Positions 1 through 10,330 of a DNA stretch of 64,000 nucleotides are shown one piece after another. The stretch lies in assembly GCA_947044405.1 (NCBI GenBank), contig CAMRHE010000012.1:11486001-11550000 (forward strand), written 5' to 3'. The translations under genes and the position numbers were made by a program. The number at the start of each line of letters is the position of its first letter. Positions within the stretch are counted from its first letter, which is position 1. The stretch comes from Leptodactylus fallax (lineage: Eukaryota; Chordata; Amphibia; Anura; Leptodactylidae). Below the pieces are notes generated by a model that was not told the origin of the DNA, made no database searches, and saw only the letters and a list, made by a program, of their open reading frames with translations.

Positions 1-1473
1 ACTGATGACCTCCACATCATTCCCACCCTTTGTGTTTAGTGAGGCACAAAAGTGTCAAATGTGGTACAAGTATGTATACCAAAATTTGGGGGCATTTACT
101 GTAATAAATCTCAATGGCTCATTGTAATCTGGGAGTTTGTGGCTATCTCATGCTGCCCTTAGTAAAGACATCATGAACCTGTGGACAGCTATCGGAATGA
201 GTTTTAACTGCTGAACAGTAGATGGCAGTATTGATTCAGTTCATAGCTTCATTTTCCTGAGAAGTATAACAGATGTAACTTGGCATACTTTGATTATTTG
301 GAATGTTAAAAAAATTTAAAAGCCCACCTCCATCAGGATAACAAAAAAAAAAATACTGAACACCTGAAAAGTTATGGAGAAATAAAAAGTGTAGTATGGT
401 ATATTTTACCCTCCTAACCTAAAGTACATTTACATTACATTATGTTGAGTGAATTAACTTCATACAAACCGAAGTTCTCAATTCACAAAGATCATATGCT
501 AATGGAAACTTCATGCACCCCAGTTTTGTCTTTTAGTGGCTTATACAAAAAAGGTTATTTATGGTTTTCTGAGTAATGTTCTACTTGGTGAGGGTATGAA
601 ATTCTTCTAATGGTTTTTAAGTATTTTAGACTAAAGAATAAGTACATGCCCAAAAATATACATTAACTAACTAAACAGAACATAAGTGCCTTTTAGGTTA
701 TATCGAATACAATATTTTTGGAGACAATGACACAACCTTTTTATACGAAACAATAAGAAGAAAAATAAGTGAATACAGTAAAACAAAAAAAAAAAACATG
801 TTTTCCATGTGTTATCATTACTTATATCTTATATACACTTATCACTTTCATTTACCAGCCCAGCACTTAAACAGGTTTTCTAAGGAAATAAAAAATATAT
901 TTAAAACAGCTAAAAATGGAATCCTAACAATTAAAAATTTGATGGTCAGCTCTCACTGACCCCCCTGCAGCTCCTGCAACACTGCCTGTGTACCGGCTGA
1001 TCTTGACGCATACAGGAAATGCCTACTCAACCCATTCCTGGCAGCAGCGGTGACACTCATCAGCCAATGATTGGTTTACCAGGCATCTGCAGGCACTTCC
1101 TGATACAGACACCAGGTGGTCAAAGGGATATTTGCACCCTTTAATGGTTGAGACAAAACTTTCTCTGTCTCCCTTAGCTGGCCAGTAGTTATAGAAACAG
1201 CCAAACATGTTATGCTGTTTCCACAACTATTTACTTCTGAGGGGTTATGGAAACTGTATGGAACAGCACAGTTTTGAAAGTCCTGGCCTGGTGGCTGGGA
1301 TATCAAGCCCCCTATGACTGGTTGACATAGGAATAAACCTTTAAGATCAACAGAGTTGGAACTGGATTGGCAGGGCATCAATGAGAGGTGAATATCACAT
1401 TTGTTTTTTTACATTAGGACTTAATTTTTTTAAATTGTTTTAAATATAAGTTTATTTCCCTGAAAATAAACTT
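1..1473. other. AT-rich stretch without a recognised gene
   Basis: Mostly AT-rich sequence with short poly-A and poly-T runs. The short open frames at 1023-1381 overlap each other on one strand, have no recognisable domain and look like chance frames. Nothing here supports a gene or a named repeat. Confidence 0.5.
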
Positions 1474-1476
1474 TAA

Positions 1477-1709
1477 GGCTGAAGCCCCATGTAGCAGAAA
1501 CACAGCTTTTTTTGTTGTTGCAGATTTTGCTGCGGGTTTTTTTTTTTTTTTTAGCCAAAGCCAAGAGTGGCTACAAAAGGAATGGGAAATATATAGGAAG
1601 CTCTTATACTTCTACCTTCAGCTTAATCTAGTCCTGGCTTTGCCTAAAAAAAAACGCAGCAAAATTTGCAACAAAAAATGCTGTGTTTCTGCAATGTGGG
1701 ACCTCAGCC
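1477..1709. mobile_element. Foldback MITE with TAA duplication (PIF/Harbinger-like)
   Basis: The two ends are inverted copies over about 90 bases. The left arm starts GGCTGAAGCCCCAT and the reverse complement of the right arm starts GGCTGAGGTCCCACAT, followed in both by CAGAAACACAGC and a TTTTGCTGCG block. TAA flanks the arms at 1474-1476 and 1710-1712. A 3-bp TAA duplication is the signature of PIF/Harbinger elements. There is no coding capacity, so it would need a transposase from elsewhere. The superfamily assignment rests on the duplication alone. Confidence 0.75.
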
Positions 1710-1712
1710 TAA

Positions 1713-2639
1713 AGGGGTTTTCTGGGGGACTTTAAATGTTGTATCTGTAGGATGGAACATCAATAAAAGATTGTGGAGTTCAGACTCACAACTCCCCCAC
1801 TGATCAGTTGTTGTAATGGCCATGGTCTGTTCCTGACCCCGCTGCTGCTGCCACTTCATGACCATGTCTTTACGTCCTTCAGTCACATGGCTTTTCTGTT
1901 GCTCAGTCCCATTCAGGTGACTTGGATCAAGCTGCACAACCAGGCACAGCCATTATTGAATGGTGCTGGACCTGGTAAACAATTGAAATGCTTTTCCATC
2001 AAATGATCTGAAATTGATTGGCTATTCTATGGATAGGTCATCAACATAAATGTGTCTGAAATGTCTTTAAGAAGTGATGTAATTGACCTAGCGGTTGCAG
2101 GCTCTGTGCTTATGCCTTACATACACATGCATGTCATCTTTGGTTACCCTATTGTTAGTGTGTCTTTACTTTTATCATTATCTAGATCTGTGTCACACAT
2201 ACATTACCCACCATGCCTCATGATGCTACTGAACTATTTGCTATTAGCTCTATTTGTAACATTTTTTTCTCTTACAGTTGAAGCATGTTTTCTGAAGTAT
2301 TTTACTATAGTCTAATACAGCTGCATAAGTTTGCCATTTTATTAATAATGGTACTATATGTTGTTCCTTAAGTATTGAATCCAAAAACTCTATAAAAAAT
2401 GTAAATACATGCCAAAAAAACTCTGACATATGGTTTGTAATATAACAATCAGTGCATGTAGACCCACTGAGCTGCCAAACCAGTGTAACTTTTAGCCACT
2501 ACTAAGGGCCTTGTTTAAATAGCCTCTCTGGTTTGACCCTTTAACCCCACCCCCCCCACGGACTTTGCCACATGGAGTCTACAAAAGTTGCTTCTTCTTG
2601 GAGAGGTCATGGATTGGATAGCAACTGGTCAAACTTGCT
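1713..2639. other. Unassigned intergenic sequence
   Basis: No domain, RNA gene or clear repeat boundary was recognised. Two short plus-strand frames (1773-2006, 2052-2315) have no recognisable motif. Confidence 0.4.
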
Positions 2640-2905
2640 AAGAGACTCCAGTGCAAAACACCAGAGGTCAGACACGAGAGTAATCCAGGTACAGACCAAA
2701 GGTGAGTAATTTGTGCAAAGTCAAAAACAGGCAGGTGGTCAGGACCAAAGGTGGATAGGTCAAAAACAAGCTGAGGTCAAACATGGGTATCAGGCAGGGT
2801 ACAGAACAGCAGGCAGAGAATGTCTAATAACAAGCCTGAAAGCCAAAACACTGCTCAGGTCATGCCACGCTAGTAAGACTATGAACCATTATTCAGGCGC
2901 CTAGG
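2640..2905. repeat. Probable dispersed repeat rich in GGTCA motifs
   Basis: The stretch repeats short words such as GGTCA, CAAAAACA and GGCAGGGTACAG. In style it resembles the repeats at 39430-39780 and 62690-63010, but I could not align it over a long span, so the relationship is tentative. Confidence 0.3.
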
Positions 2906-2991
2906 TGAGGGCATGCAATGATTGGATGGGGACACCACAGTGGGTGTGCGACCTGGCCCTTTAAGAAGAGGCGTGATCTTACAAGATCCAG

Positions 2992-3423
2992 CTGCTACAA
3001 CATCTCACCGAGGATGATCCGAACCAGCGCGTTGAATTTGCAGAGTGGGCGACACTGGAACTGGAACAGAACGCACAGTTGTGTGACATCTGTGTGTAGC
3101 CAGTATCTGTCAAATGGACGTTCAACTGATGCCACACTCCAGGGACATACGTCGAGTGCTACGCTGTGGGCTCTTGGTAAATGCTGCCAGGACAGCCACT
3201 GATGTTTCGTCATTGGTGACAGTTTCATATGTCCAGATTTGGGCTTATCCAACACCGAACCAGTTGCACGTAATTTGGCGAGCAGTTTGCTAACTGTGGC
3301 ATGGGAGATGGGTGGTCTCGTAGGGTTTCTTGCATTGAAGTCTGCTGCAATGACCCGGGTACTGTGTTCACCAGACATCAACACAATGTCTGTCCGCTCC
3401 TCGTCGGTTAACCTCTGCGACAT
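2992..3423 (-). pseudogene. Mariner-type transposase fragment with internal inversion
   Basis: The minus-strand frame starting at 3423 (MSQRLTDEERTDIVLMSGEH...) has the N-terminal helix-turn-helix typical of DUF4817-type mariner transposases. After about residue 67 the family sequence continues in another frame (TVTNDETSVAVLAAF, then STRRMSLECGIS), which implies a frameshift and then stops. The next family segment (HLTEDDPNQRVEFAEWA) is not on the minus strand at all. It lies on the plus strand at about 2992-3093, so this piece is inverted in place. The catalytic DDE/D region is absent. The fragment cannot encode a working enzyme. Confidence 0.7.
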
Positions 3424-3727
3424 GTCAATGGCTGTAACAATAAAAAATGTGTCAATAACTCGATGATAAATAAAGCTACGTTAAAAGTGAGTACAACGTT
3501 GTTTTTCTTGTGCAATTCTCTATGTGTTTGATGTGTCACATGACCCCCTTCCCATTGAAAAAAGTAAAGTTGAATCCAAAATGGCAGCTTTGCAGATGGC
3601 CGCCATGGGCGTCACTCGGCCTCAAATGTTTCCCCCCTCCCATGTACTAATATGCCACAAACGGTAAGGTGATATCAGCAACCACTTCCATTTTATCTGG
3701 GTGTATCCATACTTATGGCCCACCCTG
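2992..3727 (-). mobile_element. Truncated mariner-like element, one end and N-terminal part
   Basis: The right edge reads ...TATGGCCCACCCTG followed by TA. Read on the minus strand this is the CAGGGTGGGCCATAAGTATGG terminus found in mariner-type elements with a DUF4817-like transposase. TA at 3728-3729 fits the target duplication. About 300 bases of terminal and leader sequence precede a transposase start on the minus strand. The other end is missing: at about 2990 the element meets unrelated DNA, so its C-terminal half and second terminal repeat are gone. Confidence 0.7.
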
Positions 3728-3874
3728 TATAAATATATAATGAGGATGAAATAGAGTGATTTTAGTATAGTAGTGTATGAGATTATCAACATGATGAGCA
3801 TGATATTCATTTGCATGAGAAACATTGAACAGGTATCAGCTTTGCGTTTAGAAGAAAGGACCATAAAAAAACAT

Positions 3875-4041
3875 TGAGGCAGATTTATCAAAAGTGTCTT
3901 AAAGAAAAATGATCTTAGTTGTCCTTAGGAACTAATCACAGCACAGCTTTAATTTCTCAAAAGCACTATAACAAATGAAAGCTGTACTGTGATTGGTTGC
4001 TATGGGCTTTAAGACACTTTTTTTTTTATAAATCTGCCTCA
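3875..4041. mobile_element. Short foldback MITE (TGAGGCAGATTTAT ends)
   Basis: The left end TGAGGCAGATTTATCAAAAG and the reverse complement of the right end TGAGGCAGATTTATAAAAA are inverted copies, followed in both by GTGTCTTAAAG. The core contains the ATTGGTTGCTATGGGC motif seen in many frog repeats. I did not find a convincing target duplication, so the superfamily is open. Confidence 0.65.
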
Positions 4042-4135
4042 GTAAGTTTATTATTAAGGGTGAGTAATATAATTAAAACGTAAATGGTAATTGATTGTGG
4101 GCACAATAATAAGAAGGGGAGGAAATTAATGTTAA

Positions 4136-4476
4136 ATATAATTATGGACACTTATCACCTATCAAGACAGGGGATAAGTGTCCGATTGCTGTGGGCCTGA
4201 CCGTCAGGTCCCCAGTGAACAGGAGGATGGGGGACTGAAATTCCCCCTAAAGCCTCTTTGTGAATGGAGCGCCAGTATGCCCATAGCCCCATGGAAGTAA
4301 ATGGAGCACTGGTCACACAAGCACACTGGTACTTCATTCACAAGGAGGCTTAAGGGGGACTTTCAGCCCCTCTTCCCCCTGATAACTGAGGGACCCGGAA
4401 TTTGGGCCCCCAGTAATCGGACACTTATCCCCTGTCCTGTGGATAGTGGATAAGTGTCCATAATGGCACAACCCCT
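4136..4476. mobile_element. Foldback MITE with TTAA duplication (piggyBac-like)
   Basis: TTAA lies at 4132-4135 and 4477-4480. Inside, the left arm TTATGGACACTTATC...GACAGGGGATAAGTGTCCGAT pairs with the right arm ATCGGACACTTATCCCCTGTC...GATAAGTGTCCATAATGG. The arms are themselves partly palindromic because GGATAAGTGTCC occurs twice per arm. There is no coding capacity. A TTAA duplication is typical of piggyBac-type mobilisation. A related end with the same GTTATGGACAC start occurs at about 39263. Confidence 0.65.
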
Positions 4477-4569
4477 TTAACATCAACATTGTCAGTTAAA
4501 TCATAGAAAAAAATAACTAACTAATAAATAACTATTTTACCTACAGATACTAGTGCTGCTTGGTGGTAG

Positions 4570-5190
4570 GATACAGAGGATTGGATCCCTTCTTGGCTTC
4601 TTATCAGCATGATGGTGATTTAGTGCTCTCAAACAGCCTGACAGGTCCCTTGAAAGCTGCTGTCTCATTACATACAACTCCTATAATCTAAGTCTCTGTT
4701 TCATCAACACAATGCCTTAAATCTGAAAGTCACTATCTCAGCAGCTGAGGAGGGATATTTAAACCCTGTTCCTTCATTTCCAGCTGCCTGCTATTTGGTT
4801 CTACTATAGTGAGGCTCCCATACCATGACTGTTTGTGCTGGACTGCTCTAATATTGACCTTTGGCTTGTTACTGGAAATCTGCTTGTCTTCTGATTTTGG
4901 CACCTCTTAGACTGACATTTGTTCACTATTCTATTTCATCCCCCTGTTTTTGATCTGTCTTGTGAGTTTCTTGTGGATTCTGGTTAGACTTCAGTTTGTG
5001 AAGCATTTATTTCTTATACCAGTTTCTGTGGTGATAACTTGTGCCCCAAATTCAGCACAAGTCCATCTGGCTTCACAGCTGGCACTGATGAAAACGTTTG
5101 GGTGCCTGCGATCTGTCTCTGAACACTGTATGAGGTTTCAGCAGTTAGTTACACTGCTCTCTGTTGTCAGCCAGTTCTTGCAATTTTTGA
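4570..5190. repeat. Dispersed repeat, inverted partner of 19990-20560
   Basis: Long stretches are the reverse complement of 19990-20560: for example ACTTGTGCCCCAAATTCAGC near 5038 against the matching TTTGGGGC block near 20140, CAGCCAGTTCTTGCAATTT against AAATTGCAGGAACTAGCTG, and GAGGCTCCCATACCATGA against TCATGGTATGGGAGCCTC. No open frame or terminal repeat was recognised, so it is called only as an interspersed repeat. Confidence 0.6.
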
Positions 5191-6110
5191 TATTTTCTCC
5201 ATAGATGCTATCATAACAACCCCATAGCAAAAGTCAGAATTGGGCACCCATTCCAAAAAAAAGGAGGTTAAAGAAGGGCAGTAATTGTGGAAATCATGTA
5301 TTTTATTTAATTCCTGACCCCATGACTCCCCAAGGAGGCGTGGCTAACACAAGGGGGCGTGGCTGCGGTCTGTTTTTTGGAAGTTTTTTTTTTTCTGTTT
5401 ATGTGTGTATATATATATGTGTGATGTTCCTGTTTATGTTATGATGCACACTTGAGAAAGAATTCTACCCGAAACGCGTTGCGTGTTACACCTATTTGGA
5501 AAAAAGATTCTTTCAAGTTGGACCAGCGCTTCTCCGCCTCACTTGTTTTGCAACCTTCTGGAATATCCTGACGTGTACTTGGTACTACGTTCCTGAGTTC
5601 GCCAGCCGCTTTGAGAGGTCCATCAGGCAACTCAACCCAACTTACATGCTTAAAGAGTGGTTGTGGACTTACCACAACCTAAAAAGGTAAGCAGCAAATT
5701 GCTAGCTATCTGTCATATTTATTCTTAACCATACTGTATTACACTATTAGCGCTCCGCGCTGTCTGTTTTTTACTCTTTCGGTATAGTAAACAGAGTGTG
5801 GGGGGGGGGGTGATTTACTGTACTTGGGCTTCCTGACATCAAAGAGATCAAAGTGTTGTAAAACGGACCTATGGGTTCCCTCGCTCCAAGTACATCATTG
5901 CTGGTTGCTTTTCTCCCCTTCAACAATTGCTGCAGGATTTACTTGTTCATCATTAAGGAACTTTTGAGAGGCCAAGGGAGAGATAAAAATTTCCTAAAAT
6001 GTTACAGTGTTGCTGCTATCTGAAAATACAGCAAAAAAATCTGCAATATAGTTAGACCTCCTGCAGCTTCATTGGTCTATACCATACCGAGAGGATCTCA
6101 GGGCAACTGA
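5190..6110. repeat. Unassigned repeats including a GAAACGCGTTGCG block
   Basis: A tandem AAGGGGGCGTGGCT/AAGGAGGCGTGGCT pair lies at 5330-5365 and a short TA run at about 5407-5418. A GAAACGCGTTGCG motif at about 5470-5485 resembles the GACGCGTTTCGGAGC block at about 55866. I regard this as a fragment of a dispersed element. The overlapping short frames at 5439-5690 lie on both strands and are not credible genes. Confidence 0.35.
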
Positions 6111-6457
6111 GGCTGCGTTCACACGGCGGAAAAAGAATTCATTTTCCGCCGCCGGAATTTTCGCCACGGTCTAGCCGCGACAGGATGCCGATGCAGTGCA
6201 TCAGCATTCCATTGCGGAATTACGCTGGTGACTAGGCCCAGATGAATGGGCCTAATCAGGAAGGAGTCTCGAGCCACGGACACCACGGGCGGAAACCGCG
6301 GCAAGATCGAGCAGGACGCTTCTTTTTTCCGCGTCCTGCTGCGATCTCTGCCTCCCATTGAAAACAATGGGAGGCAGATTCGGGAGGAATCTGCTCCGGA
6401 TTCGGGGGCGGATTCCGCCCCCAAATCCGCAGCAAATTCCTCCGTGTGAACACACAC
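6111..6457. mobile_element. Foldback MITE of the TTCACACGG type
   Basis: The left end reads GGCTGCGTTCACACGGCGGA and the reverse complement of the right end reads GTGTGTGTTCACACGGAGGA. An internal hairpin CTGCCTCCCATTG/CAATGGGAGGCAG sits near 6350-6375. The GC content is clearly above that of the neighbours. Several open frames on both strands here (6119-6561) are consequences of the palindrome, not genes. Flanks TGA and TAA are only weakly compatible with a 3-bp duplication. Confidence 0.65.
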
Positions 6458-6461
6458 TAAG

Positions 6462-7180
6462 GGGCGTTTTTATTTACTGCAGTGGTGCTATTGTAATTCT
6501 GGAAGTGGAGAGATTCTGTAAAGAACTATATATCATGAAAATAAAAAACTGTTTATGCTAATTACTAAAATATTATGCAGCGTACCTCTAAATCAGTAGA
6601 GCTTTTTTCATTGGTATTGCTGAGGTTTGTGTCTATTATGAGGATGTAAGGGATTTATTTTTCATTTAACGTCAGGAATTATATTTGAATATTTTCCAAC
6701 ACCTTTATATAATCCTCTACACTGTAACATCACTAAATAAAAAGTGTTATTCTATGTATAGAAATATATTCCTGTTTCTAAATAGTATCTTCTTTTTATG
6801 ATTGATGGCTTCAATGTGAATATAATAAGTAAGTAGGTAAGAAAGACTATTATGCTACCTGTGTTGTATACATTTTTTTGCTAAAGCTACGTTCCAGAAT
6901 AAAATTTTGCATATACAGTTATAACTATGTTAATCACAAATACAGTCATGTTATTCGTAATACTGATTCTAATAGTTTATTATATCTACATTGCTAGAGG
7001 TGTTTTGATGGTTTGTCAATAAAAGCAAGACAATGTAAAGGTCCATACTCCATTTTGTTTAGTATGGTAACTGTATGACCGTGCAAGGCGGCCTGTAATA
7101 GAACTGTATGGATTTTTACAATATATTGCAATGCATTAGCATTGCAGTGTGTTGTATTAGTCATCAGAATCCCTGGGGTT
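6462..7180. other. AT-rich stretch, nothing recognised
   Basis: Very AT-rich with many short poly-A and poly-T runs. No open frame of interest and no clear repeat edge. Confidence 0.4.
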
Positions 7181-7690
7181 CAAGACCCCTAGCGGGTCTA
7201 ACAATAACAGTAAAAAAAAAAAAAAGTTAAATATTTAAAAAATGAAAAAGAACTAAAAATTAAAATCCCCCCCCCCCCCCTTTTCCATAGAACACATGTA
7301 AAATGAAATGAACAAAGTAAAACATTAGGTATCCCTGCGTCCAAAAATACCTGAACTACAAACTTTTTCCCACATGGTGAATGCCATAGCTAGAAAAAAA
7401 AATCAAAAGAGCCGAACCAACAGTTTTTCACGATTTACTCTCACAAAAATGTTTTAATAAAACGCGATTAAAATATCAGACATTCCTCAAAATGCTATAA
7501 ATAAAATGTACATCTCTCCACCCAAAAAATGACACGTTATGGGTGTCAGAATATTGGAACTCCAAGAAAATGTTTTTCTCCCAAAGTTTTGGATTTTTTT
7601 TTTTTTTAAATGTTAAAACATAATAAAAATTATATAAATTTGGTATCACAATAACCATGCCAACCTGCTGAATATAGGTAACATGTCATT
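7180..7690 (-). repeat. Dispersed AT-rich repeat (TAGGTATCCCTG family)
   Basis: The words TTAGGTATCCCTGCGTCC and GGTGAATGCCATAGC recur as TTAGGTATCCCTGTGTCC and GGTGAATGCCGTAGC near 56865-56945, and in reverse complement in the blocks at 23210-24060 and 53930-54660. Poly-C and poly-A runs lie at the left side. It looks like a non-coding interspersed family with at least four copies in the window. Confidence 0.55.
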
Positions 7691-7699
7691 TTGGCCGCA

Positions 7700-8640
7700 C
7701 AGTGAAGCCGTAAAAACAAAACCCATACCAGAACAACGGACACAACGACACAGATATGAACATAGCATAACAGATTATATAAACCAATGTCTAGCTTTCA
7801 GTTCTAAATTTTCATTCATTGTGAGTTCACATTGTATGTGTTTGCTAGCTAGGTTAGAAACTCAAATGATTTCTGACTTCATCTCTGACTGCCCTCACTG
7901 ACTATGAGTACACAAAATATTGCATCTGCTTGCTAGCTAACTTAAAATTACAATAATTACAATAATAAAAGCAGAAATAGCTACCATTATAGTAATAGTA
8001 TATATTTGCATATGGTTTCAGATTTCAATGAAAGTTAAACTTTTGTGATTCGACTTGGATTCATTAAAAAGGCCACTACTACATTACATGAGGTAGAAGA
8101 GCAGAGGAGGAAGATCACATGATCTCTGACCTAAGCGGATACCTGTCATCACTTGGCAGCTTGTCAGCCAATTATTGCTGATGTCATATCAACATATAGG
8201 ATGCTGCTGCACAGAAAGAAGAAGAGCCATTTTATGAGAGAGCTGTCTATGGGAAAGACATGTTATCACTGCATAATCCAAAGCAAATGCTGCTAATGCA
8301 TTACCAGTGAAAAAAACACCAACATTGCAATAGTACTACAGAAATATAGGACGGGAAGTTTCTGGAGCATAGTTTATTTAAAGTTAATAAAGTTTAAGTT
8401 TATTTATTTATTAAAACACCACAGCACTCAGGAGTGTATTCAAAGTTTCACAAGTGAAATTTATTGCAAAAATACAAGTGTGCAAGAGTCATGAAAAGTG
8501 ACTTCTCATATTTTGATGTTTCGGCCTATAATGGCCTTTCTCAAAGTTGCAAGCAGGCAAAGATTAGGGAAGTGAATGAAATGATTCCTAGCACCCAGAG
8601 TTCTACTCTAAACTTTAGACAGTAAGGCAGACACATTTCC
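7700..8640. other. Unassigned sequence
   Basis: No domain was recognised. TTTCGGCCTATAATGGCCTTTCTC at about 8519-8542 contains a short palindrome and may mark a repeat fragment. The frame at 7683-7901 has no recognisable motif. Confidence 0.35.
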
Positions 8641-8649
8641 AGTGCTGCT

Positions 8650-10330
8650 GGGATTGGCAGCAGCAACTACATGCAGTTATCTCCCATGTGGGAATTTTTT
8701 CGTATATATTGCCAAATGACAAATACTTAGCAATGTGCAAGATCTGTAAGTAAGAAATTAGCCATGGTTATGTAGGAACAAATGTAGGAACTATATTTCT
8801 CAGTATTCACATGAAAAGGCATCACCAGCTCATTTGGAAAAATTGTCAGTGCCACTGGCAGGGAAAGTGAGTAAAACCACCCTATTCCTTCTCCCCTTGA
8901 TCTTTATTTTAGGCAGGCCACATCCACACCTAGCTCATGGTTGATCTCCTACTACTCCTCATCTGTGCCAATATCAGTCACTTATAAGGGAATGTGTGGC
9001 CAGCAAACAGCAATATGTGCCCAGTCATCCACCGATTCTGCAACTTAACTCACACCTGGCCAAGTTGCTGGTGGTGCAGTCACTTCCCTACCACTAAGTG
9101 GATTCTACTGCATTTTGCCAACTGATGGCATGTGCTCAACATCGATGGAAGATACCTAGCTGCTATTATTTCTCTAGCAAAGCTGTCCCTGGCAAGGACA
9201 ATAGATGGCTTTCATGTCCCACTGAGGCAATGTTTTGAGCAGTAGTGACCACAGTCCATAAACGTAATAAGGCCAGGTGCATTTGTGCAGGCCAAGTTCC
9301 AACACCAGACAGGGCCATCCACCTCCTCTGGTTCCTCCTTGCTGTGCCATTTCCCACCCCCTTCCCCTCCACTTCCCTTCCCTCATTTCATGGGTGTAAG
9401 GTGAAGCGCTGCAATGCAGTTTTACAGCTAAAGATCCTGAATCAGAGAAGCCACACAACGGAGGATCTGCTCTACTGTATCCTGCAGCAAGTATCCTGTT
9501 GGATACAATTAGGAAGTGTTACCAGGGACAATGTCATGAATATTGTGGCTGCACTGCCGTTTGGGAGAATAACACATTGTCCGTGAATGGCGCATGTGCT
9601 ACATTTTTGTTTTATTAACACATATAGTGGCTTAAAAGAAATATTGCTCATGGCCAGGACAATGCCTGTGCATTTCTTATGCATTTCTTATGTAGATGAA
9701 AATAAATATTTTGGACATGCAGCTACAAAATAGCTTATGATATTCCACATAGCACATGCTGGGGCGTCTGTGAGCAACAGAAGGCGGCGAATGATTACTG
9801 TGTGCAACAGACCACAGGGACTATGTGCTATTTTAAGATCCACCACTAGAAGCTCATAAGGAAGCTTTTGAAGCTCTTTGAGGAGGCAGGCAAATTTGTC
9901 AGCAAGGACAACTGCAGCATCGGTGATGCCATCTCTTTAGTATGTATCTTAGGCCCGGTTCACATCTGCATTCGGGTTTCCATTCGGGGAGTCTGCTTGG
10001 GAACCCCCCAAATGGAAACCCATATGCATAAAAAAGTGGTTTACCCGGGAAACCCGCGGACCCCATAGACTATAATGGGGTCTGTGTGGTTTCCGCTCGG
10101 TTTACCCACGAAACATGCAGAAACATGCGGAGAGCAAAGTGCTGCTTTGGATGTAGAGAGGATTCTTGAAACGTCACAGCTGGGGGGAAGGCTGAACCTT
10201 TTTTGTTTCAAGATGATGAGGCTGATGACCACACTGACCACGAAAAACAACAATGGCAGGCCCTTTGGTCCGTTCACACACTTGGCGCATTTTGGCACTT
10301 ATGAACAATGGTAGGGAAATGGGCTCCAGC
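8650..10330 (+). pseudogene. hAT transposase relic, copy 1 (BED finger to central domain)
   Basis: Broken plus-strand coding remnants follow the order of a BED-finger hAT transposase. At 8688-8830 there is WEFFRIY, then MCKICK and HMKRHH, giving a Cys2...His2 BED-type finger with a stop after the second Cys. At about 9060-9200 there is a region shared with the copies at 14.4 and 35.6 kb. At 9420-9560 there is NQRSHTTEDLLYCILQQVSCW and then VTRDNVMNIVAALP, the usual TxDNxxN-like catalytic area. At 9868-9950 there is KLFEEAGKFVSKDNCSIGDA. Several frameshifts and stops separate these pieces. A short GC-rich element sits at about 9952-10135. No terminal repeats were located. The family identification is good; the exact ends are not. 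Confidence 0.7.
9952..10135. mobile_element. GC-rich short element (GGTTCACATCTGC) inside hAT copy 1
   Basis: The segment begins GGCCCGGTTCACATCTGC and carries internal hairpins: GGGTTTCCATTCGGGG against CCCCCAAATGGAAACCC. It interrupts the hAT remnant just after the FEEAGKFVSKDN region. The expected mirror-image right end is not visible, so the right boundary is approximate and the copy may be truncated. Confidence 0.5.

Noticed and set aside
6119..6561. Cluster of short open frames in a GC-rich patch, possible exon or CpG island
   Set aside because: The patch is a foldback MITE with TTCACACGG ends.
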